64,000 nt of DNA from Novosphingopyxis iocasae (GTDB lineage: Bacteria > Pseudomonadota > Alphaproteobacteria > Sphingomonadales > Sphingomonadaceae): contig NZ_CP060495.1 in NCBI RefSeq assembly GCF_014334095.1, positions 3,038,501 through 3,102,500 on the forward strand, read 5' to 3'. A program made the position numbers and the translations under genes. Under the pieces are notes generated by a model. That model was not told the DNA's origin and searched no databases. It saw only the letters and a program-made list of their open reading frames with translations. Each line of letters begins with the position of its first letter. The stretch's first letter is position 1. This document shows, in pieces, positions 9,790 through 18,900 of this stretch.

Positions 9790-10635
9790 ATGTCCTTCAT
9801 TCAAATGCTCCTGATCGCGCTCGTTCAAGGGGTCACCGAGTTTTTGCCGATCAGCTCTTCGGGCCACCTCATCATCCTGCCTTATCTGACAGGTTTCGAA
9901 GATCAGGGTCCGATGATCGATATCGCCGTGCATGTCGGTTCGCTGCTGGCGATCGTCACCTATTTCTTTCGCGATGTGGCGGGTCTTGCACGCGGCGGCT
10001 TTGCGAGCATCGGCATCGGCAATGCACCGCAGGAGAAGCGGCTGTTCTGGTGGATCATCATCGGCACCATTCCCGCCGTCGTCGTGGGTCTGGCGATCAA
10101 GACGGGAATGCTGAACGGCGTTTTCCAGACGATGTTCAACCTGCAGATCAAGAATGATGACCTGCTCGAATCGCTGCGTCTGACGCATCTCATCGCCGTG
10201 AACCTGATCGTCTACGGCATCCTGCTCGGCGTTGCCGACAAGTTCGGCCGCACCAACCGCAGCTTTGAAAATGTTCGTTTTCTCGACGGCCTGCTGGTCG
10301 GCCTCGCCCAGTCGCTTGCGCTTATTCCGGGCACCAGCCGTTCGGGTGTCACCATGACGATGGCGCGGACGCTGGGCTTTGCCCGCGTTGAGGCAGCCCG
10401 CTTTTCGTTCTTGCTGTCGATCCCGGCAATTGCCGGGGCAGGGGTGCTGATCGTGCCGGATCTGCTGAACGCGGACAGCGCGCTGTTGGTCGAGGCGCTG
10501 ATTACCGGTGGCCTCACCTTCCTCGCGGCCTTGGCGACCATGGTGTTCTTGATGCGCTTCCTGAAAAACGCGTCGATGATGGTGTTCGTGGTTTACCGTG
10601 TGCTGATGGGCGTGGCGCTGCTTTATTTCTTCTGA
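9790..10635 (+). CDS. uppP: Undecaprenyl-diphosphate phosphatase
   Basis: A 281-residue polytopic inner-membrane enzyme that dephosphorylates undecaprenyl pyrophosphate to recycle the lipid carrier for peptidoglycan; overexpression gives bacitracin resistance in other bacteria. Both signature regions are present: QGVTEFLPISSSGHLIILP near the N-terminus, with the catalytic Glu and Ser residues, and PGTSRSGVTMTMARTLG near residue 180, with the essential Arg. Several hydrophobic helices cover the rest. It stands alone and converges on the NDUFA9-like gene with a short GC-rich gap. Confidence 0.96.
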   Translation: MSFIQMLLIALVQGVTEFLPISSSGHLIILPYLTGFEDQGPMIDIAVHVGSLLAIVTYFFRDVAGLARGGFASIGIGNAPQEKRLFWWIIIGTIPAVVVGLAIKTGMLNGVFQTMFNLQIKNDDLLESLRLTHLIAVNLIVYGILLGVADKFGRTNRSFENVRFLDGLLVGLAQSLALIPGTSRSGVTMTMARTLGFARVEAARFSFLLSIPAIAGAGVLIVPDLLNADSALLVEALITGGLTFLAALATMVFLMRFLKNASMMVFVVYRVLMGVALLYFF

Positions 10636-10660
10636 GCGAGCGCCGCCCCCTGCGGCCGCA

Positions 10661-11602
10661 TCAGGCGGTGCGCGCCTTGCTGCTGAAGCGGCCGTGGCGA
10701 CGGTACTTGATCAGATAGTCGGGCGCGATGCTCGCAAGCGGCTTCGGTTCGATGCCCAAATCCTGCAAGGTTTTGGCATCCTCTGCCACTACGTTGTCCT
10801 TCTTCAGCATGATTAGCTGATCGTCGGTGATCGGCGGCTTGGGAAGCCAGCGCGTAAAGAGCGCAAGGCCGAATGCGGCGGTGAACGGTACTTCGATGAA
10901 AAGGCGCTCGGCGCGGATTTCATGTGCGATCCAGCGGTTCAGTTCCATCATCGTCATGCGCTCCGGCCCGCCCAGCTCGAAGGTCTGGCCTCCGAACGTG
11001 AACGGCTCCGCTACCGCACGGGCGATGGCCGCCGCGACATCCGCCGCGAATACAGGCTGGAACTTCGTGCTGGCGGCGATCACCGGCACCACCGGGCTCA
11101 TGCGGATGATGTTGGCGAAACGATTGAGGAAATCGTCGTCCGGGCCGAAAATCACCGAAGGGCGCATGATGGTGGCGTTGGCAAACGCCTTGCGAACCCG
11201 CTGTTCGCCTTCGCCCTTGGTCTCCCCGTAGACGCTGTTGCTCTCCGGATCTGCGCCGATGGCAGAAACATGGACAAACGCCTTCACGCCGATCTGCGCT
11301 GCGGCCTTGGCGATATGGTCCGCGCCGTCACGGTTCACATCCTCGCCGCGATCGGCAAAAGCGCCGCACAGGTTGACGATCGCATCGCTTCCGCGCGCGG
11401 CCCGCAGCGGGCCATCCTTCTTGGTGATGTCGCAGGATACGAACTGCGTCTGGCCTAGGCCGCCCATCGGCTTGATACCAACCGCGTTCGACGGATCGCG
11501 CTCGGCGATCCGGATGCGCCAGCCCGCCTTCAGCAATTCCTCGCAAACATAGCGGCCCAGGAAACCGCCGCCGCCGAAAACCGTCACCAACTGGTTCTGC
11601 AT
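10661..11602 (-). CDS. NDUFA9-like atypical short-chain dehydrogenase
   Basis: A 313-residue extended SDR-fold protein of the complex I NDUFA9 subunit family, common in alphaproteobacteria. It opens with the nucleotide-binding loop VFGGGGFLGRYVCEELL, followed by an early acidic/basic cofactor-selecting strand. VHVSAIGADPESNSVYGETKGEGE occupies the position of the SDR Tyr-x-x-x-Lys region, here as Y-GETK. The longer open frame reaches 11707, but the ATG at 11602 is preceded by CAGGA and gives the family's usual N-terminus MQNQLVTVFGG. It may assist complex I assembly or quinone metabolism, as inferred for relatives; there is no direct evidence here. Confidence 0.8.
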   Translation of the reverse strand: MQNQLVTVFGGGGFLGRYVCEELLKAGWRIRIAERDPSNAVGIKPMGGLGQTQFVSCDITKKDGPLRAARGSDAIVNLCGAFADRGEDVNRDGADHIAKAAAQIGVKAFVHVSAIGADPESNSVYGETKGEGEQRVRKAFANATIMRPSVIFGPDDDFLNRFANIIRMSPVVPVIAASTKFQPVFAADVAAAIARAVAEPFTFGGQTFELGGPERMTMMELNRWIAHEIRAERLFIEVPFTAAFGLALFTRWLPKPPITDDQLIMLKKDNVVAEDAKTLQDLGIEPKPLASIAPDYLIKYRRHGRFSSKARTA

Positions 11603-11781
11603 GATCGTCCTGTCTTCGTTTCTGGATGGAAGCGCTTCGGCTCCGTTCAATCTGTTCCTATACCAATCGGCAAGCGGCGCGAAAGCTCCCGCTGCCTGCA
11701 AACGCATCTTTCGTCACGCAGCATCAGTTTCTTCCATTGACAATGCCGCGCCAGACGGTAGGACGCGCCTTCCCGTGATCA

Positions 11782-11868
11782 GCCCAGATGGCGGAATTGG
11801 TAGACGCGCCAGCTTCAGGTGCTGGTGACCGTATGGTCGTGGAGGTTCGAGTCCTCTTCTGGGCACCA
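11782..11868 (+). tRNA. tRNA-Leu (anticodon CAG)
   Basis: A complete cloverleaf is visible. The acceptor stem gcccaga (11782-11788) pairs with tctgggc (11858-11864), followed by discriminator A and an encoded CCA. The anticodon arm is ccagc-ttcaggt-gctgg with CAG at 11816-11818. A long variable arm, as expected for a class II tRNA, precedes ggttcgagtcc of the T arm. An integrase gene starts 165 bases downstream in the same direction, the classical arrangement for integration at a tRNA 3' end. Confidence 0.97.
11841..11868 (+). other. Candidate attL at the tRNA-Leu 3' end
   Basis: P4-type integrases recombine in the T-arm and 3' end of tRNA genes and leave that segment duplicated at the far end of the element. 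The tRNA reads intact here, so this copy would be the element's left boundary. I found no second copy of the tRNA tail elsewhere in the window, consistent with the right end lying beyond 64 kb. The position is inferred from gene order. Confidence 0.45.
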
Positions 11869-12033
11869 TTTGTTCTTCTCACGTTCTCCCAAATAATCTA
11901 TAAAACCCGCAGAAATCCTAGGGATTTGGCCCTTGGATCGTTCCGGATCGTCCCGCCTGTTCTCGGGGCTTCCAGACACTTTTGTGGGCCTTTTGAGGCC
12001 GTTTCGCAAAGGCCCAGATGAAAAGGCCCCCAC

Positions 12034-13257
12034 ATGCCGCTGACAGATACTCGCCTCCGCGCACTCAAGCCCAAGGATAAGCCGTACAAGGTCACCGATG
12101 AGCGCGGCCTATATGTTGAGGTCACGCCGACCGGCGGCAAGCTTTGGCGATTCCGATACCGGACCGGCGGTGCGCAAAAGAAGCTCTGCATCGGCAGCTA
12201 TCCCGAAATCAGCCTCAAGCAAGCGCGAGACGCAGCCTACGAGGCACGACTAGCTGTTGCCTCTGGCGGCGACCCGGCCTTTGAGAAGCGGAAGCGGAAA
12301 ATCCGCGCCGAGTTCCTTTCTGCACAGACGTTCGAGGCAGTTGCACGTGAGTATATTGAACAGATGATGGTCCAGAATGGCCGTGCCGATGGCACGATCG
12401 TCAAGGCCAATTATTTCCTCGACAAGCTTGCGCCTGCCATCGGGAACCGACCCATCAACGAGATCGAGCCGTTCGAAGTCCTGGCTCCTCTTAAACGACT
12501 AGAAGCCACGGGTAAGCACGAGACTGCGAAGAAATGCCGCTCGTTCGCAGGCCGCGTGTTTCGCTATGGTGTCGCAACGACCCGTTGCAAATCCGATCCG
12601 ACCAGTATGCTGAAGGGTGCACTCGTAACGCCGCGAGCCAAGCATTATGCAGCAATTCTCGAGCCCACCGAGCTAGGCGGGTTGCTCCGCGCCATCGACG
12701 ACTTCACTGGCTACATGGTGACGAAGTTGGCTTTGCAGATCGCGCCGCACGTGTTTGTGCGCCCCGGCGAACTCCGGCACGCCGAATGGCATGAGATCGA
12801 CCTCGTCGATGGGGTCTGGAAGATCCCTGCCGGTAAAATGAAAGCGCGCCGAGCGCATGCCGTCCCGCTTTCCAAGCAGGTTAGAGGCTATCTCACTGAT
12901 CTGGCCGAGATGCTCGGCCGCGAAGGATATGTTTTCCCGTCTGCGCGCAGCTCCAAGCGTCCCATGAGTGAAAACACGCTCAATGCCGCATTCCGTCGCA
13001 TGGGATACTCGAAGGAAGAAGTCACCGCTCATGGACTCCGGGCGACAGCATCGACATTCCTGAACGAGTCGGGCCTTTGGAATCCTGATGCGATCGAGCG
13101 TGCCTTGGCACATGGCGACAGCAATGTTGTGCGTGGCATCTACCATCGCGGCAAGCATTGGGACGAGCGCGTGCGGATGGCTCAATGGTGGAGCGACTAC
13201 CTCGATGAGCTCCGGACTGGAGGAAAGGTCATCATAGGGAAGTTTGCGAAGGGTTGA
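12034..13257 (+). CDS. int: P4-type tyrosine integrase (DUF4102 arm-binding domain)
   Basis: A 407-residue site-specific recombinase. Residues 1-85 are the DUF4102 arm-binding domain (LTDTRLRALKPKDKPYKVTD, then YRTGGAQKKLCIGSYPEISL). A core-binding SAM-like domain covers about 95-190. The catalytic domain shows Arg in RPGELRHAEW, the His-x-x-Arg box in HGLRATASTF, a late His in ALAHGDSN and the nucleophilic Tyr in RGIYHRGKHWDER. All catalytic residues are present, so it is probably active. It lies just downstream of tRNA-Leu in the same orientation and would carry out integration and excision of the element starting here. No excisionase was recognised next to it. Confidence 0.93.
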   Translation: MPLTDTRLRALKPKDKPYKVTDERGLYVEVTPTGGKLWRFRYRTGGAQKKLCIGSYPEISLKQARDAAYEARLAVASGGDPAFEKRKRKIRAEFLSAQTFEAVAREYIEQMMVQNGRADGTIVKANYFLDKLAPAIGNRPINEIEPFEVLAPLKRLEATGKHETAKKCRSFAGRVFRYGVATTRCKSDPTSMLKGALVTPRAKHYAAILEPTELGGLLRAIDDFTGYMVTKLALQIAPHVFVRPGELRHAEWHEIDLVDGVWKIPAGKMKARRAHAVPLSKQVRGYLTDLAEMLGREGYVFPSARSSKRPMSENTLNAAFRRMGYSKEEVTAHGLRATASTFLNESGLWNPDAIERALAHGDSNVVRGIYHRGKHWDERVRMAQWWSDYLDELRTGGKVIIGKFAKG

Positions 13258-13276
13258 TCGGAGATCGAATTTCTTC

Positions 13277-13381
13277 TCAGCCAGTGCAGGATTGAAGGCT
13301 CAGGACCAGCCCTATCAGGGACACTGACGCGAGCAAGGCGAACTCAATTCTGATGCCCCAGACCTTAAGCCACCCCCGCAT
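13277..13381 (-). CDS. Possible 34-residue membrane protein
   Basis: A 34-residue frame starting MRGWLKVWGIRIEF, with one hydrophobic helix (about residues 14-31, FALLASVSLIGLVLSLQS) and a basic N-terminus, fits a single-pass inner-membrane miniprotein. It lies 11 bases downstream of the DUF6961 gene on the same strand and would be the last gene of the leftward transglycosylase-nuclease-DUF6961 group. Evidence is limited to composition, position and an ATG start, so this is tentative. Confidence 0.4.
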   Translation of the reverse strand: MRGWLKVWGIRIEFALLASVSLIGLVLSLQSCTG

Positions 13382-13392
13382 CGTGCCGAGCC

Positions 13393-13587
13393 TCAGTTCG
13401 TAGAGCTTTGGCAGCTAAGCTGATCGAACCGTTCAGCAACAGTCTTCCACGTTGCTATGCCAGCCTCGTCCCCTTCGTTGGATAGCCGCTGGATTTGCTG
13501 CGCGATATACGCGATTCCCTCTTCGCCATGGTTCTTTTCGACCCAGAGCGCGACGGCCCACAATTCCTGATCGCGGTTCAGCACCAT
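13393..13587 (-). CDS. DUF6961-like small protein
   Basis: A 64-residue protein, MVLNRDQELWAVALWVEKNH... ending TWKTVAERFDQL. It resembles the small DUF6961 proteins recalled from sphingomonad genomes, which share the RDQELWA...HG...YIAQQI pattern and a terminal W/R-F-DQL motif. It is soluble, largely helical, and of unknown function. Its start codon overlaps the end of the nuclease gene by 10 bases, so the two are co-translated. Confidence 0.65.
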   Translation of the reverse strand: MVLNRDQELWAVALWVEKNHGEEGIAYIAQQIQRLSNEGDEAGIATWKTVAERFDQLSCQSSTN

Positions 13588-14129
13588 GGTTCACGTCTCC
13601 CGGTCCAGGTTCGCGCCAGGCCTTCGCTGACCAGCTGATCGCCAAGCGAGCGGCCGCCGCGCGTTACAACCCGCAATTTGCGACCGTACTGATCCTCGTC
13701 TCTGCTACCGATGGTCCTCAGTTCAAAGGGCCCGCCATTCAGCAATTCGACAAGGCGGTGCGTCGCGCGCATGCCGAGCTGGTATTCATAGTCGCAACGA
13801 GGCTCGCTGATCTCGGGAGTGTCGATGTCGGCAATCCGGATCTTCACGCCATCAAGCCAGAAAGTATCTCCATCCACGACACATGTGCGCCGGATCGATC
13901 CGCAGATGTCGAATTGTGGGGAGCTTGCTTGCTGGAATAAAGCCTGAGGCTGCTGATCGTCGTTAGCAAGGCTGGCATCATGGACTGGCCAGTTGAGTGC
14001 CAGCATCCCTCCAGCAAATACGATCGCGAATGCTCCCAAACCCAACGCGATCTCCTTTCTCAGCTTCCGGCGTTTCTGTGCCTTCAACGCCTTGCGAAAG
14101 TCGAACGGCTCACCGGGGGTCTCATTCAC
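13578..14129 (-). CDS. Membrane-anchored thermonuclease-family (SNase) protein
   Basis: A 183-residue staphylococcal-nuclease-like protein. After a basic cytoplasmic start (KALKAQKRRKLRKE) a single hydrophobic helix at about residues 29-47 acts as an anchor or uncleaved signal, placing the nuclease domain in the periplasm. The OB-fold shows VVDGDTFWLDGVKIRIADID, with metal-binding acidic residues, then TPEISEPRC and RDEDQYGRKLRVV, which holds the late Asp/Arg residues. Such proteins are frequent on sphingomonad plasmids and integrative elements. Order: lytic transglycosylase, this nuclease, DUF6961, small membrane protein, all leftward. A role in DNA processing at the cell surface is possible but not shown. 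Confidence 0.85.
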   Translation of the reverse strand: MNETPGEPFDFRKALKAQKRRKLRKEIALGLGAFAIVFAGGMLALNWPVHDASLANDDQQPQALFQQASSPQFDICGSIRRTCVVDGDTFWLDGVKIRIADIDTPEISEPRCDYEYQLGMRATHRLVELLNGGPFELRTIGSRDEDQYGRKLRVVTRGGRSLGDQLVSEGLARTWTGRREPWC

Positions 14130-14193
14130 TGGCGTTGTCCGTCTTCATTCCGGCACATGATTTCACACAATAGCCGGAAATCAGGTAGTTTCG

Positions 14194-14778
14194 TCAATTG
14201 TACGTACCAATTGCTTGCCAACGTCCCAACACAGTCCGGACATATTGCGGCGTTTCACCATTGTTGGGAATGCCGCGTGATCGGGAGACGGCACCTGGGC
14301 CAGCATTGTAAGCAGCCAAGGCCAGGTGGACCGCGTCGAACCGGTCCAACATATCGCGAAGATACCGGGCGCCACCGTCGATCGATGCAAGAGGGTCATG
14401 ACGATTACGGACGCCCAGTTCTCGCGCCGTGGCCGGCATAAGCTGAGCCAGCCCGGCAGCACCGGCTGGACTAACAGCCATCGGATTGAAGCGGGACTCA
14501 GCCCAGATGAGAGCACGAAGCAGATTGGTCGGAAGCCCGTAACGGCGCTCGGCCTCGGCTATTGCCGCCATATACAGGCCTTCCCGGTAGGATACGTCTG
14601 CTGGCCCTGTCTGGTAGATTGCAGGTAGATATTGCCTTGCCGGCTGCTGGTCCGTCTTCGGTGGAACGATCGCGTGCTCGAACAAAGTGAAATCTTGGGC
14701 GCGGACCTGCTGTGAGGAGGTCGCGATCATCTCCAGACATGCGACCGCTATCGCAGTCAGACGATTGAGGGAGGTCAT
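14194..14778 (-). CDS. Secreted lytic transglycosylase (SLT fold)
   Basis: A 194-residue peptidoglycan lytic transglycosylase of the type found beside conjugation systems (VirB1/TrbN-like). A signal peptide (about residues 1-27, ending VRAQ) is followed by the SLT domain: catalytic Glu in LRALIWAESRFNPMAVSPAG, then AAGLAQLMPATARELGV and the LALAAYNAGPGAV motif. The open frame extends to 15036, but the signal peptide and the divergent gene at 14917 favour the ATG at 14778. It could open the cell wall for transfer machinery. It is the first gene of a leftward group. Confidence 0.88.
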   Translation of the reverse strand: MTSLNRLTAIAVACLEMIATSSQQVRAQDFTLFEHAIVPPKTDQQPARQYLPAIYQTGPADVSYREGLYMAAIAEAERRYGLPTNLLRALIWAESRFNPMAVSPAGAAGLAQLMPATARELGVRNRHDPLASIDGGARYLRDMLDRFDAVHLALAAYNAGPGAVSRSRGIPNNGETPQYVRTVLGRWQAIGTYN

Positions 14779-14916
14779 CTCGAGTGGTGCTCCATTGATT
14801 CGAATCACAAGAGAACATAGATAGAACATATGCCTGTAGGAAAGCGGCGAACGCCTGCCTTTGGGAGAGGAGAGGAGCGCTGATGAGGGGGCCACTTTGC
14901 ATGCTGAGGAGCTCGC
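14779..14916. promoter_or_regulatory. Divergent promoter region, transglycosylase / Toprim protein
   Basis: 138 bases lie between divergently read genes. The right half contains a purine-rich leader (gagaggagaggagcgc near 14866) resembling the leaders before the methylase-helicase and ardC genes, followed by gctgaggagctcgcatg at the Toprim start. Confidence 0.4.
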
Positions 14917-15831
14917 ATGTCCCTGTCTGTCCAAACTCATCCCAACCGGTCGCTTGCCGAGACCGCCCGTCGCATTTGCGAATCGCGTGGGGGCAAATGG
15001 TCCGGCACAAAGGGCATGGCCTGTTGCCCCGCGCATGATGACCGCACGCCGTCACTCGGTGTGTCGCTCGGCCGACAGGCCATCCTCTTCCACTGTTTCG
15101 CGGGATGCGATCAGCAGAGCGTGCTGGCTGCTCTGGCGCGTGAAGGTTTCGAGGCACCGGCGCTTTTTTCAGGTTCTGCGACCACCAACGAACCCGAATC
15201 GACCAGCACCCGCAAACCCTCGGCGGTAGCGCTGAGGATCTGGCGCGATGCACAGCCACTGCGTGCCAGTCCGGCAAAGGCATATCTTGAAAGCCGCGGC
15301 ATCCTCGCCGCATCTCCGGCGCTCCGCTTCCATCCACGAACGCCGCTTGGCCCGAAAGGACGGGCCCGCTTTCTGCCCGCCATGATCGCGGCAGTCAGCC
15401 TCGACGAGGGCCCGATCGCCATCCACCGCACGTTCCTGTCTACCGAGGCTTCAGGCAAGGCCGCTTTCGAAAAGCCGAAACGCGCGCTCGGCGCGCTCGG
15501 TGAAGCTGCTGTTCGTCTCTTCGCTCCAGTTTCCGGCAAGCTTGGCCTTGCCGAGGGGGTCGAGAGCGCGATGTCGGCCTATGCTCTTACCGGCATCCCC
15601 GCCTGGGCGACATTGGGCAATGAGCGCTTTGGCCTCGTCAGCGTGCCCGAGAGCGTCACCGAACTTCACCTCTTCGTCGATCACGATGCTGGCGGCGAGC
15701 TGGCCGCGTCGCGTGGCCTGGCCGCTTATGCCCGCGATGGGCGGACGATCCACGTTGGCAAACCATCCTCACGCGACACCGACTGGAACGATGAACTTAC
15801 AGCATGGCTGCGCCGCAAAGCGGCGCGGTAG
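14917..15831 (+). CDS. Primase-like protein with zinc finger and Toprim domain
   Basis: A 304-residue protein. The N-terminus has a CHC2-like zinc-binding region (CCPAHDDRTPSLGVS, then FHCFAGC), as in DnaG-type primases. The C-terminal half is a Toprim domain with Glu in LGLAEGVESAMSAYAL and the acidic pair in LHLFVDHDAGGE. This architecture is standard for plasmid and ICE proteins called Toprim domain-containing or DUF7146. It could prime complementary-strand synthesis after transfer, which is inferred. The gene runs rightward and is followed after 75 bases by the methylase-helicase gene, whose leader contains a hairpin over its ribosome site. Confidence 0.82.
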   Translation: MSLSVQTHPNRSLAETARRICESRGGKWSGTKGMACCPAHDDRTPSLGVSLGRQAILFHCFAGCDQQSVLAALAREGFEAPALFSGSATTNEPESTSTRKPSAVALRIWRDAQPLRASPAKAYLESRGILAASPALRFHPRTPLGPKGRARFLPAMIAAVSLDEGPIAIHRTFLSTEASGKAAFEKPKRALGALGEAAVRLFAPVSGKLGLAEGVESAMSAYALTGIPAWATLGNERFGLVSVPESVTELHLFVDHDAGGELAASRGLAAYARDGRTIHVGKPSSRDTDWNDELTAWLRRKAAR

Positions 15832-15839
15832 AGGAGAGA

Positions 15840-15906
15840 GAGCTTCTCGAATTCCTGATCCGGCAGAGGGCGTGTCCCGATGCCCCCATCAGGAGGACGA
15901 ATTGCC
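15840..15906 (+). promoter_or_regulatory. Structured leader of the methylase-helicase gene
   Basis: The element cctgat (15854-15859) is complementary to atcagg (15888-15893), which forms part of the ribosome-binding site atcaggagg. It could therefore mask translation. The purine-rich stretch and attcctgatccgg resemble the ardC leader at about 35085-35150. Confidence 0.4.
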
Positions 15907-18900
15907 ATGTTTCAATCTGACCTGTTTCCCGCCGGCGAGCAGTTGCCGTCCATGCCCATGGCCTATGCCATTGGCACCCGAGTTGCCGCGCTTCTTGCTT
16001 CGGGACGTCATCTTACCCGTACCGACATTTCCGGGCTGTTCGCCGAAGAGACCGGTGTTCTGGACTGGGGAGGTGCCTGGACGATCGACGACTACAACAG
16101 CGCGGTCGAGATCGCCGCACTACTCTGGCTTCGAGAGTCCTCACGGATCGATCTGGCGACGAATGTACACGAAGCCGAAGCGCGGTTCGACTTGCTCGAA
16201 GCAGCCTTGCCGCCGCGGCACGTTCGCAGCGAAGCACAGGTCGAGCTCCAGCAGTTCTCGACCCCGCCAATGCTGGCCTGGCTGATGGCGAAGGCCGCAG
16301 CTGTCTGCGCGCAAGACACGCTCCTCGAACCGTCCGCAGGCAATGGTGCCCTTGCTCTCTGGGGTTGCCTCCAGAACGCTTCGCTGCTTCTCAACGAGAT
16401 CGATCCGGCAAGACGAGACGGTCTGGCCCACGTCTTCCCCACGGCCACCATCACTGCGCATGACGGGGAACTGATCGCCGACTTGCTTCGCGGCCATGTT
16501 CCGTCTGCCGTGCTGACGAACCCGCCGTTCGCTCACAGCCTGGAACGCGGCAAGGACGGTGAGACCGCTATGCGTCACCTACGCGGTGCAATCCGGGCCG
16601 CTGCCAGTGGCGCGAGGATTGTCGCCATCATGCCTGACGGCTTCAATGCTTCCACTTTCGCCAAGGCACAGGACGAAGCGTCGCTGCTCCTCGATGTCCG
16701 GCTGCAGCAGATGTTTCGCCGGACGGGCACGGGAATTGCCGTTCGCTTGGTCGTGATCGACAAGACGCCGACCGCGTCCTCGCCCCCGATCACCGGAGCT
16801 ACTGCTGACCTGATCGAGCTCCACGAGCTCATCACTGCGCTCCCGCCACGAACGCAGACCTCCGCCAGCCTCCATCGTCTGCCAGTCGGCAAGCCAGTGC
16901 GTCTCCTTGGCAAGACTTCGACCCAACGAACGCCGATCCGGCCGGTGGCGCCTTTTGAAGCGACACAAAGAGCCACAACGAATGTGATCGACCTGACCTA
17001 TTCGGTCCTAACCGAACCTGCGCCGGTGCCTGAACAGACAGGCATCTACCTGCCTTACCGGCCCAGCCGCATCGCGTTCGAAGACGCGCCGGTTCATCCC
17101 ACCCCGCTCGTGGAATCGGTCGCCATGGGTTCGGTCGCGGCACCGAAGCCTGAAGTCACCCCGCGTCTCCCCGCAGGTTGGCAGGCCGGTGGCCTGCTCT
17201 CCGAAGCGCAATGCGAGACACTGGTCTACGCTGCCCAGGCGTTCGCGCGCGATCTTCCGGGTCAGTTCAGTGTCAGCCAGGAGGGCACCTCGCTGGAACT
17301 GTCCGAAGATGGGCACGCCTACCGACAGGGCTTCTTCCTTGGCGACGGGACCGGAGCGGGTAAGGGACGGCAGATCGCAGCGGTTATCATGGATCGGTGG
17401 CTCACAGGCGAGCGCCGCCATGTCTGGATCACCAAGAACGAGGCGTTGCTTGAAGATGCGCGCCGCGACTGGGAGGCGCTTGGCGGCCTGCCGCTCGATA
17501 TCCAGCCGCTCTCGCGTTGGAAGCTCGGTCACCCCGTAACGATGTCCGAAGGCATTCTCTTCGTCACCTATCCGACGCTGCGCTCGGGCCGCGCCGAGGA
17601 CACGCGGCTAGACCAGCTCCTTGCCTGGGCGGGTGAGAGTTTCGACGGCGTGATTGCCTTCGACGAGGCTCACGCCATGGCCAATGCACTCGGTGGCTCT
17701 TCAAACCGCGGCAAGGTCAGGGGCTCCGAACAGGGCATGGCGGGCCTCAGGCTGCAGAACCATCTGCCGCGCGCCCGGGTGCTCTACGCGTCTGCCACTG
17801 GCGCTTCGGATATCGCCAACCTTGGCTACACATCCCGGCTTGGTCTCTGGGGACCCGAGACTGCTTTCCCGACCCACGAGGCGTTCATGACCGAGATCCG
17901 CGCTGGCGGCGTCGCGGCGATGGAACTCGTCGCCCGCGACCTCAAGGCGCAGGGCCTCTATCTCGCCCGTGCGCTGTCCTTCGCCGGGGTCGAGTACGAA
18001 ATCCTCGAACATAACCTGAGCGAAGCACAGGTGCGGATCTACGATGCCTATGCCGAGGCCTGGGCGATCATTCACCGCAATCTCGAGGCGGCGCTCGAAG
18101 CGACCCGCGTGGTCGACGAGGACAGCGGCGATACGCTCAACCGCAACGCCAAGGCTGCGGCGCTGTCGATCTTCGAAGGCACCAAGCAGCGCTTCTTTGC
18201 CCAACTCCTGCTCTCCATGAAACTGCCGAGCCTGATCCCCGCGATGGAAGCGGCGCTTGGCGAAGACCATTCGGTTGTCGTGCAGCTGGTCTCGACCGCC
18301 GAGGCTATGCTCGACCGGCGCCTCGCCGACCTCTCCGACGAGGAACGCGAAGCGCTCGATATCGATCTCTCGCCGCGTGAATACGTCATCGACTATCTTG
18401 CGAAGAGCTTCCCGGTGCGCCTGATGCAGGTCTTCGCCGACGAGGATGGCAATCTTCGCTCCGAGGCGATGAGCGACGGGGAGGGCAATCCCGTTTTCTG
18501 CCCGCGCGCCGTGGCAGCACGCGATGCACTGATCGAGCAACTCTGCGCGCTGCCGCCGATCGCCACAGCGCTCGATGCGATCATTGAGCACTTTGGAACC
18601 GAAGCCGTAGCCGAGGTCACAGGCCGAACCCGCAGGCTTGTCCTGGGGCGCGATGGCCAGCAGCGCCTCGAACGGCGAAGCCCAAGCGCCAACGTGGCAG
18701 AAGCGCAAGGCTTCATGGAAGGAACCAAGCGCATCCTGGTCTTTTCGGATGCGGGCGGGACTGGGCGTTCCTACCATGCTGATTTGGGCGCCAGGAACCA
18801 GCAGCGCCGGGTTCATTTCCTGCTCGAGCCGGGCTGGCGCGCTGACAACGCCATCCAGGGGCTCGGCCGCACCAACCGCACCAACCAGGCCTCGGCCCCG

